Source: Lineolata rhizophorae (lineage: Eukaryota > Ascomycota > Dothideomycetes > Lineolatales > Lineolataceae). From it: a stretch of 64,000 nucleotides of DNA. Of this stretch, positions 23,538-31,775 are shown piece by piece. Under the pieces are notes generated by a model that did not search any database, had not been told where the DNA came from, and was given only the letters and a program-made list of their open reading frames with translations. Numbering within the stretch: the stretch's first letter is position 1; every line of letters begins with the position of its first letter. The stretch lies in NCBI GenBank assembly GCA_010093515.1, contig MU001683.1:436084-500083 (forward strand), given 5' to 3'. Position numbers and translations under genes: made by a program.

Positions 23538-23594
23538 GCCCGCGAAGCGGGCACCCTACCCGCGAAGCGGCTAGCGAGGAAGGGCCGAAGGCCC
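23538..23594. repeat. Three consecutive GC-rich hairpins, each with a GAA loop
   Basis: Within AT-rich DNA lie three short perfect palindromes with the same three-base loop: GCCCGC-GAA-GCGGGC (23538-23552), CCGC-GAA-GCGG (23560-23570) and GGGCC-GAA-GGCCC (23582-23594). They are visible directly in the sequence. The function is unknown; they could be part of a mobile element or a relic of one. Confidence 0.7.
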
Positions 23595-24149
23595 GACCTC
23601 GTCTTCTCAATACTCGGTCAATCAGCACTAAACCAATGTAATAGCGACATTTTTAGTGCTCTAAATAATTTCTTCGGGCAAAGTCTCCGTGGTGATGATC
23701 TCTTTAGGGACCATGTTAACCTAAGCACCATACCGCAGGGTCGTTATGACGCTGTTATTAAATGTGGATTGCCGCTATAGGGCCCATACCCGTCTAGCTC
23801 GCCAGTAATCGTCACGGGCCATACCATAAGAACAAAAGTCGCGGAGTTGCTGAGGAATGTCCATCTTCTGATCATGGTCGAGCCTGTTCCGAATATAGAC
23901 AGAGTCCTCATCCTTATACGCATTAAAAAAAAAAATATCTGGAGCGAATGCACTTCAGGTGCTGCCAATGGGCACGACGGACAGGCATGCCTAGACAGCC
24001 ACGAGCTTATCCTAATAAAGGTGCCAGGCGTATAGCTAGACCTAAAGCTTGAGTAGATATAGGACGCGACTTTTCTCTTTTTCTACGCTCTAGGGTAATC
24101 TATATATTTAGTGGTCAGAGCCGTAATAACGAACCTAGCTCCGGCCACC

Positions 24150-24516
24150 TACTGTAGCAGGGTAGAGCACTTTACCTAGGACCAACACCTAAAGAACAAA
24201 AGAAGGGGGTTACGTTGTCACTGCTTCACGGCGTTATGCGTTCGTATATAGAGGAGCACTTCTGCTTACTAACTGACCTTTGGTAATAAGAAGGGAGAGG
24301 GGAAGACAAGGAAAGGGGGAAAGAAAGCTTTTGTGTATATATGTATGATTAGCAAAGGCAACTTGACTCGTGTATGTTGTTGAATGAGAGTCCTCTCTGT
24401 GTGTTGAAGGAGAAAAGCCCAACCTACTTAAAAGGAAAAGAAATCACGTGAAAGAAAGAGGAAGCAACTGCCAAAAAGGGGTATTAGGGTCGGCGCCGCC
24501 CTACTCTACTACACTA
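24150..24516 (+). mobile_element. MITE-like element, family 1, copy A
   Basis: About 365 bp beginning TACTGTAGCAGGGTAGAGC and ending CTACTCTACTACACTA. The two ends are imperfect inverted repeats of about 20 bp (roughly 15 positions agree). A TA dinucleotide sits at each edge. Internal landmarks shared with copies B-D are CACTGCTTCACGGCGT, AAGCTTTTGTGT, GGCAACTTGA, AAATCACGTG and GGCGCCG. Confidence 0.7.
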
Positions 24517-24524
24517 GTATGCCC

Positions 24525-24790
24525 GAGTAACAGATAATATTACTTAGTTATGAAGTAGAAACACCCCCCCGCTCCCCTTCCCTCTCTCTGTCCTTTTCTT
24601 CCAAAAGCTTCACGCGTGACTTCCACCAACCCCTTTGACTGTATTTAACCCTCTCCTTGGTTCACCTTTCACCTTAAACTTACCCAAGACACCAATATAC
24701 CATTACCTTTCACATAATCAAATTGCCTTGCCACCAAATACTTGGCACACCCTCACCTTTACTCATTTCCTTTCAAAAGTTAGTTAGAAG
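24525..24790 (-). mobile_element. MITE-like element, family 1, subfamily 2, reverse copy
   Basis: Read on the minus strand this stretch matches the subfamily 2 elements at 26522-26674 and 27346-27615 through landmarks such as GGCAAGGCAATTTGATT, AAAGGTGAACCAAGG and GTCACGCGTG. Its ends are too decayed to place exactly. It lies tail to tail with copy A. Confidence 0.5.
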
Positions 24791-25793
24791 TCAGTTTCTG
24801 CTTCTCCGAACCGCGACACGATAGCAGGCAGAGTGAATCGTGGAGATGCGGATCTCACTAGATGGTTAATTTCAGATCAGAGTCCGGTCGATGGGCGACC
24901 GGGCCCGGATTGAAGGGTCAATTACGGTGTGCACGATGGGCAGAATATGGATGAGTATGAATGAATTGCTATCCTGAAGTTTGGATCGAGGTTGGATTTT
25001 ATAAGATCCAACATCGATCACGTAAGCCTTCCATTTATGGAAGGCGCCTCCCAATCGTTTTATAAGTATTATAAACGCCTATACGCTATAAGGTACTAGG
25101 GCAGCCTTAAGCAATTAGCCTTTCGTATAAATAACTTCCGATCGGAGGTAAATACTAGCGGAAAAGAGGACTAAACAGGTAAACTAATGGTAGGGGTAAC
25201 TTAAGCAAGTATAAGGATTATAAATCCGCTACGTAGTACTCTAAGAATAGCGTAAGGTCTAGTATAACAAGTACTCGAAGAACCCATTGTTAGTACTAGC
25301 ATGCCCTAGCCTATAAGTAGCCAACTTGGCCAAAAGAATGGCACAGTATCGTGCGAGGCTACTGGCTAGGAACTATATAATAACTACCGATATAAATAAA
25401 TTAGAAAGGTAGAGAACTCTATACTTATTTAGGCTACTTAGGGTGGATAGCTAAAGCGAGGGTTCTATAGTACCCGACTGGGCACTACTAATATAGAATA
25501 TGGAAAGGGATACTAAATACCCCGGTACGTCCTAGTGGTAAGTATGTAATAGATTAGAGATAGTACAGACTATAGAGCCTAGGTTATAAACTTAAAGTAG
25601 GCTACGAGGGTTATAAGACAGCTAATATAGAAACCGGATTCTAGTAGTTTTAGCTAGTACGGTCTCTGCTCTACGAGGGAGCCTAAGCTAGCTAGGAGTA
25701 AAAGCCCCTGGCCACGGCCTTAAGAGTATACCTCCAAGGTATATACAGGCCGCGAGTGGTAGAAGCTACAAAGGAAGATAAAGTCAAGCAGTG

Positions 25794-25885
25794 TTTGTTC
25801 CCTAAGAGGTTTTGGCTGTATGTTGAATTGATAGAAACTCCCTATAGGCATCAACTTGCACAGGCGTATAATACGTGCATTAAAA
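25794..25885 (+). repeat. Decayed dispersed repeat, copy 1
   Basis: A segment with TTCCCTAAGAGGTTTT, then CTCCCTATAGGCATCA and CTTGCACAGG. It shares the same landmarks in the same order with 29300-29400, so the two are copies of one decayed repeat. The family cannot be named; it could be the tail of an old retroelement. Confidence 0.4.
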
Positions 25886-26062
25886 ATATAGTAGGGTCCG
25901 GGTAGGGTTAACCCCCACTTTGGGGTAGGGTCTATTCGGTCGGGGTTCAGATTTCTATCGGGCGAGATTTTACTGGGTCTTGGGGTCTTAGTATTAAAGT
26001 TAATTGGGGTCTAATTAGTTATTATAATCACTACTACTGCCTTTTTGGTAGTGTAGTACGGC

Positions 26063-26674
26063 TATTGTAGCATGGCAGGACACTTTACAAAAGAACATCA
26101 AGTAATCACGTCTTCACTTTCTCAACATTGTGTATCGGTTCGAGGAAGCAACAACTGTTTAAAGAAGGTCTGTCAAGTGTATAATGGTAAGGCAACTTGA
26201 CGGTATTATAGCAGGGTAGAGCACTTTACCTAGGAACAACACAAAGAACAGAAGAAGAGCCACGTCATCACTGCTTCATGGCATCGTATCGTTGGGTTTA
26301 AAAAGGCAACTTTTGCTTAACTAACTATTTTTTTTTTTTATAATCAAAAGAGAGAAAGGAGTAGAGAAAAGCTTTTGTAGTGAATAATGGCAAAGGCAAC
26401 CTGAGTGAAGTGAGTGTGGATAGGAGGAAAACCCAACATACATAAAAAAAAAAGAGCAATGAAGTCACGTGTTGTTGGGAAAAGGGTATTGGGGGTATCG
26501 CCGCTTTACTCCACTACAGTATGAAAGGTGATGGGTATTGGTAGTGGTGTATGTGTGTTAAGGGAAAAAGGTGAACCAAGGAAAGAGTTGAATACATGCA
26601 AGGGGAGGTGGTAGGGGACACGCGTCAATTTTTGAAAATAAAAAGAGTAAGGGGCATTCTGCTCCACTACACCA
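26063..26674 (+). mobile_element. MITE-like element, family 1, subfamily 2, split by copy B
   Basis: Starts TATTGTAGCATGGCAGGAC and ends CTCCACTACACC. The left piece (26063-26203) and right piece (26522-26674) are both collinear with the uninterrupted relative at 27346-27615, and copy B sits exactly at the break, at a TA. Landmarks are AAAGAACATC, TCACGTCTTCACTTTCTC, AACTGTTT and GGTGAACCAAGG. Confidence 0.6.
26204..26521 (+). mobile_element. MITE-like element, family 1, copy B (nested)
   Basis: About 318 bp from TATTATAGCAGGGTAGAGC to CTCCACTACAGTA, with TA at both edges. It shares the family 1 interior (CACTGCTTCATGGCATCG, AAGCTTTTG, AGTCACGTG). It interrupts the subfamily 2 element at 26063-26674 and is therefore younger than it. 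Confidence 0.65.
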
Positions 26675-26738
26675 TACCTGAGCCTTTTAGAAGGAGCGTA
26701 ACCCTATTATTATTACTATCGGCTTAGCAATCCTATTC

Positions 26739-27098
26739 TATTGTAGCAGGGTAGAGCACTTTACCTAGGACCAACACTTAAAGAACAAAGGAAGAGACAC
26801 ATCTTCACTGCTTTACGGCATCATGCGTTCGATTTCTAGGAGGCATCGTTGTTTGCTAACTAATTTTTGGATAAAGGGGGAAGAGAAAGCACAGAAAAGC
26901 TTTTGGTGTGTATGTGTATAGCAAAGGCAACTTGAACTGTATGTGTGTGTGTGTTGGGGGGGGGGGGGGATAAATGGGGGGGGGGGGGGGGGAAGAAAAA
27001 CCTAACATACTTAAAAGGAAAGAAATCACGTGCAACTGGGGAAAAGAAACTGCCAAAAAGGGGTGTTAGGGGTGGCGCCGTCCTGCTCTACTACACTA
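26739..27098 (+). mobile_element. MITE-like element, family 1, copy C
   Basis: About 360 bp from TATTGTAGCAGGGTAGAGC to CTGCTCTACTACACTA, with TA at both edges. It is inserted into the family H copy at 25886-27215. Two long runs of G (near 26957 and 26977, more than 12 each) lie inside; they are absent from the other copies and may vary in length. Confidence 0.68.
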
Positions 27099-27345
27099 TA
27101 ACCCTAAAGTCCCACCCTATCAGGGGTTTTAAAAAAGTTCCTCCTACCCTACCGTACCCCAATAGGACTACGCTAAACCTAAAAGCGGATCCTAAAATAA
27201 ACCCTAATAAGGTGAATTACACCTTATTGTGAACCACGAGTTCCGGGATAGAAGTCCGGAAACCGCTTTACTCTGGAAGAAGAAACTATTCTTCCTTTCA
27301 CCTCATAGGAAAAGGAGCCCCTATTAGGAGGGATTGTTACACTCC

Positions 27346-27615
27346 ATTGTAGCCTGAAAATAGCAGAAAAGAACATCGAGTAATCACGTTTTCACTTTCT
27401 CACGGCATCGTGTCTCGGTTGAGAGAAGTATTAACTGTTTGAAGAAGGTATGTTAGGTGTGTAATGGCAAGGTAACTTGATTGGATGAAAAAAAGTGATG
27501 GTGAGGGGAGAAGTGAGTCAAGGAAAACGTGAAATACAAAGGGGAAGTGGTAAGAGTCACGAGCAAACTTTGAAAAGAAAAAGAGCAAGGCTGGCCCTTC
27601 TATTCTACTACACTA
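27346..27615 (+). mobile_element. MITE-like element, family 1, subfamily 2, uninterrupted copy
   Basis: About 270 bp with the start CATTGTAGCCTG and end TTCTACTACACTA. It serves as the collinear reference for the split element at 26063-26674 (shared AAAGAACATCGAGTAATCACG, AACTGTTTGAAGAAGGT, GTCAAGGAAAACGTG). The left edge has lost a clear TA. Confidence 0.6.
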
Positions 27616-27905
27616 TTGGAGTTTATATTGGGGTTCGTATTTAGATTTAGCACAATCCCATTAAGTAGGAGGGGCTTTACTAAAGCCCTAGTAAATTGGG
27701 ATTGATCCTAGGAACAGGGTTAAGCCTCTCGTGAAAGGGTTAAGTATAGCTACATTGTCAAATATACTACGTAAAAAAATTCTAGCAGTAGTAATTCTGA
27801 TAACTAATTAGACTCTATCTGACACTAAACTCCGATAAAAATCTTGCCCTAATAGAAGAATAGACCCAAATCTAATAGATCCTACCCTTCCCTATTGTGG
27901 ACTAT
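27616..27905 (+). mobile_element. MITE-like family H copy (one end clear)
   Basis: The right end, CCCTATTGTGGACTATAG, is the reverse of the family H terminus. The interior follows the order of the 20866 element (AGATTTAGCACAATCCC, then AGCAGTAGTAATT, then ATTAGACTC). The left end is lost at the boundary with the preceding family 1 element. Confidence 0.5.
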
Positions 27906-28079
27906 AGTACTTAGAGCAACCCATGCGTCTGTTGCTAGTCTACAGATAACATTTATTAAACTGGGCTCTATCTCTATAGCGCTAGGTTTATAACATTTCG
28001 CTGTTAGGGAGCTTATTTAGGCCTCTCGCTCCGCCGGGGCCGACAGTCATAGCCAGGAAACTTATCGCTGAGCTCACGC

Positions 28080-28232
28080 TTAGGGATATAGCTCACAATC
28101 GGGTAGGATTTGGGATCCCAAACCCCAAAAATTTTGGGGTGTTCTTGGTTTCCTAAAAGAGTTTAATGGTCATCTAAAAAGAAAACCCGCCCCAAAACCC
28201 CATGGGGTTGGCCCCATCCCATTATGGTCTAT
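28080..28232 (+). mobile_element. Short derivative of MITE-like family H
   Basis: About 150 bp with both ends of the family kept (TATAGCTCACAATCGGGTAGG on the left; the complement of TAGACCATAATGGGATGGGG on the right) and the centre CCCCATGGGGTTGGCCCC. It resembles an internal deletion derivative of the 390-bp element. Confidence 0.5.
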
Positions 28233-28539
28233 GATTCGAAGCATATTGACGTCCAAACCATGTATAAACTAGTTTTTCTTTCTAACTCTCGGCCTCTGAC
28301 TGTACCTAAGGTCATGTTAGTTTCCGAATGGTCAGCTTTCAGAGCTATGCTGCCGCCCTAACTGCACCATATGTGCAAAAACACTTTCATTTGCGTAGTT
28401 GCCCTGTGCTACGTCAAGGTGCACCTCCCCAGCTGTGGCCACAAGAGCAACTCGATACTAGAAACACTCGGGGCCTAATTATGAGAGATAGCCCGCGAAG
28501 TCCTACTGTACGCGTCCACGTCACCGCGGGTAGAAATAT

Positions 28540-29400
28540 GCTCTAGGCCCTTCCTAGAGATAGCTAAGTACAAAGGCAACGGCTATTAGGGCCTTGTAGT
28601 CGTTGGTCGAGGTAGTGGCGCGCTAGAAGGGTAAGCTCCTTACGTACGACCGCGTTATTACGATATAACTACCGACCGTAATACTATATTAGACCGGCCT
28701 CCTCTACTACTAGTAGCTAATAAGGTAACTTGGTAAAAGTCCTTAGGAGGAACTTTACGCTTATATCTACCGAGTCCGCCCTTTTTTAACGCGTATAAGT
28801 ATATAATAGCTACTCTCTACGTATTAGAAGCGAATAACTAAGCTAAGCCCTAGAGCTCTATGAAGTTTTTACCTTATAATACCGATAAGATCTATAAGCA
28901 AATACCGATAATAAGCAGCTTCTCTGCTACTTATATACCCTCCTATAGGAGCCGATGGCCTCCTTCTGCTCTATTCCTTTCTTCCCCTCTTCCCGCTGTA
29001 GGCGGTTAAAACTATAGAATACCGTAGTAGATTAGGTCCCTGCTACATAGCCTGACCTAGTAGGCTACTTGCCTTTAGGAAGAGTGATATCTGGCACTCT
29101 AGCCTATAGGCTCTTATTGATATATACGCTCGTAGGCAGCGCGAGGAGTAGAGCAATATAGGATAGCATAGGGAAAGAGGGTCTACAACTACACCAGGGC
29201 GGGCAGCAGTAGAAAGCAGCTTATACGTATAGTACGCGGTTAAGGTACCTAATATTAGCTGCGAGTTACGATGGATACCAAGGTTAACAAGCTTTTGCAA
29301 GAGTTTTATTCCCCAGAGGGTTTTTTCCTTATATTATATACCTACAGAAGCACCCTATAGGCTTCAGCCTGCAAGGGAGTATGAGACAATAATAATAATG
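28540..29400. repeat. Decayed dispersed repeat, copy 2, with AT-rich surroundings
   Basis: Very AT-biased sequence ending in TTCCCCAGAGGGTTTTTT, CACCCTATAGGCTTCAGCC and a short AATAATAAT tail. The end is shared in order with 25794-25885. An old, heavily mutated transposable element (possibly a retroelement fossil) is likely, but no domain can be recognised and the left limit is arbitrary. Confidence 0.35.
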
Positions 29401-29593
29401 GTGATTACGGGAGGTACTCTTGATAACATCTTGTAGTACATGTCAATTTAGTATTCCAATGATTGAAATTCGTTCACAAGCCTCGAATTGGATAATGAGC
29501 TTGGATCGTTTGTCGAGAGAAATGCAACCGTGTCTGACTTTGCTTGAGCGGACCGATGTTTTCGCCCAGCTGTCATCCGTCTAGCCTCTCAGC

Positions 29594-31085
29594 TTAATAT
29601 GGGCAAGGGCCCAATTTGTCGAGTGGATCCTTGCCGTCAAAGGCGTGACGCTTTCGCTCTGCCTTGGTCATTTTCGTGATATCGAAATATGAGCCACCTA
29701 GTCCAATCCCACCCACGTAAGTTCGCTTGTAGCGAGCGAGCTGGTAAGATGTCAGCAATTCCATGATCTGAAGGAATGCATCTGGACGACGAGAGGGAGG
29801 TTTAATGAATGAGGCAACATACCTCTGTCTTCCAGCTCCATCGGTCGATACCATCTTTGGTTTTGTCCACCGCCTTCTTCGATGCCTCGTCTTGCCTTAA
29901 AGTCTCCACTTCTCCCTCCACCCCGTATAGTCCCTTTATCGTAATCCCATGCTTCTCGGCCAACGCAACAGCGATGGCTGGCCAATTGCCATTTTTGCGG
30001 TCTTCGTGGTTAGGGATTACGTCTGTCCAGTTTGACTTGGCGAGGCGCACCCAGTACGAGAGGACAAGAGGTATGTTCCGCACAGGGCTCTCCTTCGCGA
30101 GGAGGCCGACGCGTTCAAGGAGGTTGAGACCCGCTAGTAAGGTACAACCGAGGAGGAAGACTGTCTCGCCAAAACGGTCGCCGTCATCGAGCACTAGTTG
30201 CGATGGTTAAACGACAAGGCCGTAGAGAAGGAGTAAGGTTGAAAGACATACTGTGCCATCCTCCAAGGTCTTCAGACACAAACCAAAAGCCCAGGGCTTC
30301 AACATGGCTCCAGACTATAATGGGGGAAGGGTCACACTTCTTCATCTCGGCCTCGACAGCTTTGAGCTGGCTTGGAGTCAGACAGGGACTTAGATGCTCA
30401 AGGTTCTGATCAAGGATGCTTACCGTGTTTTCAATCACTTCCTGCGAGCCATATCCGGAGAAGTCGTTGTAGATATACATGCCAAAAAAGTCCTGATCTC
30501 GCATCTGGTTCTGCTGAAGCAGCTTAAGGTGTAGTTCGCCGGCGGGTTTTGAGATGATCCACGGCCATTCCGGAAACTGGGACGATGGTTTGTCACCAAT
30601 CATTTTGCCCACGTATTCCTCTTTGAGCTTCTCAAAAATTTTGTCGGCCTCGTCCTCGTCGAAACCGGCCTCGTGCGAGATGTCCTCTCGGGGACGAAAC
30701 ATGCAGATATATTGGATCTGCGGGCGACCTTAGTGAAGGATTCGGCCTTAAAGAGAGCGTGATTGAACGGTATCAATGGCGCCAGGTCGCGTTTGACCTG
30801 GACTACCACGTATGCACCTACCACTTCAGACGCCTGGCTCTGTTCATCTCTAGAATTCGAAGAAGACGCGTTCGAAGCCGCGTTCGAAGCCGCGTTCGAA
30901 GCCGTGTTTGAAAGGCTTCCATCATTCGCCTTCCGGCCTTTCCCCTTGGACATGATTTTGCTTTTGGTGCTGCTCTGCGACTTGTTCTCTTTCCCACCAG
31001 ACGCCTGCCGCGTCTGCCGCTTCGCAACAGGTTGTGTGGCAGCATTGGTCGAGACGTCCTCGAGGGTGCGTTTCGCGCGAGGCAT
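29594..31085 (-). CDS. Unrecognised conserved-looking protein, 424 residues
   Basis: Not a family I can name. Four exons, from high to low coordinate 31085-30822, 30717-30252, 30193-29823 and 29767-29594, join in phase with good signals: intron 1 has donor GTAGGTGCAT and branch CACTAAG, the others have donor GTATGT. The N-terminus (about 1-88) is basic and Ser-rich, opening MPRAKRTLEDV with a nuclear-signal-like PVAKRQTR and a four-unit SNAA-type repeat. From about 90 on it looks folded, with PREDISHEAGF, PEWPWIISKPAGEL, FGMYIYNDFSGYG, IIVWSHVEALGFWFV, DDGDRFGETVFLLG and GIGLGGSYFDITKM. No signal peptide or clear membrane helix is seen. It lies right at the edge of the repeat island and is divergent from the transporter at 31776. 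The splice pattern and balanced composition argue for a real gene. Confidence 0.75.
30868..30915 (-). repeat. 12-bp tandem repeat inside a coding exon
   Basis: Four consecutive 12-bp units based on GCGTTCGAAGCC; the first three are identical and the fourth has changed. On the minus strand they encode the SNAASNAASNAASNT-type run in the N-terminus of the 424-residue protein. The length is a multiple of three, so copy changes would keep the frame. Confidence 0.85.
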
Positions 31086-31775
31086 TGTTAGATGCGCGAG
31101 CGGGACGACCGAAGAACTGGCGAATTACAACGACTGGAGCAATGACAGTAGGTTTGGTTGTTGTAGTTGCGGTGAAGCTGCTACGACGTTGTCGGGGGAG
31201 GGCACACCAGGCCGACGCGTCGGGCGGGGCCTGACTCGCGGCGGCTTATGATATCATCCGGTTGCGCGTTCGTCGCGCGCATCACGTGCCGGGCGCCCGG
31301 GGCCGGGCCGTCGCCGTGTCTTTTTACTAAACGCCGCCGGAGCACGATGGCGAGGACGCCCGCCCGGTCCTCGCCGCCCCGGCGGGTGGCGGACGCCGGC
31401 ATGGCCTAAACGCCGGTCGTCGGCTCGGACGTCGGCCTAGCCTAGTCCGCGTCCATGATTCCCGGCGCACGGCGAACTGCACGTTAACTCCATAGCGGCC
31501 AGCTACCAACCGTTAAGCCGTGGTTATTTAGTGATGTCGTCATACTGTCCCCTCGTTCAATCGGGCAAGTGGCAATGTCTGTTGAATTGCCAATCGCGGC
31601 CGTGTCGCTAGCACCCGTGGAGCCATCCAAGCGTTCAACATTTAAGCCACATATCCGATCCGCCGTCCTCTGTCGGGCTCCTATCTTCATGCTTTGAGAT
31701 TGGATCTTGTTCTCCCTTACATCTCCGCTACCTACGACTGTAAGCGAACTTAACGACCTAACTACTGTGGCGGCT
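31086..31775. promoter_or_regulatory. Divergent promoter region
   Basis: A 690-bp region between divergent start codons (31085 minus, 31776 plus). The centre is very GC-rich (31250-31450, with CGGGCGCCCGGGGCCGGG and a CACGTG E-box-like hexamer near 31283). The right part may be the transporter leader. Open frames on both strands here are chance. Confidence 0.5.

Larger units (their letters stand above)
25886..27215 (-). mobile_element. MITE-like family H copy interrupted by later insertions
   Basis: The left part (25886-26062), a middle part (26675-26738) and the right part (27099-about 27215), read together, follow the order of the element at 20866 in reverse orientation: TAATTGGGGTCTAA and ACTACTACTGCC, then GAGCCTTTTAG, then ACGCTAAACC. 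The gaps between parts are exactly family 1 elements, so this copy is older than the elements inside it. Non-coding. Confidence 0.55.
20585..29593. other. Gene-free AT-rich repeat island (RIP-like)
   Basis: About 9 kb with no supportable gene between two ordinary genes. The sequence is markedly richer in A and T, with many TATA/TACTA runs (for example 23160-23480 and 25040-25600), and consists largely of decayed repeats: short inverted-repeat elements, a satellite-like tract, GC-rich hairpins and degraded dispersed repeats. Open frames here are short and inside repeats. The composition fits RIP acting on repeats, but I did not compute RIP indices. Stretches not listed separately (21260-21500, 22025-22470, 23610-24145, 24790-25790, 28235-28540) show no structure I can name. 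Confidence 0.75.

Noticed and set aside
29043-29300. 85-codon minus-strand frame in the AT-rich island
   Set aside because: It sits in a decayed repeat with no recognisable domain or splice context.
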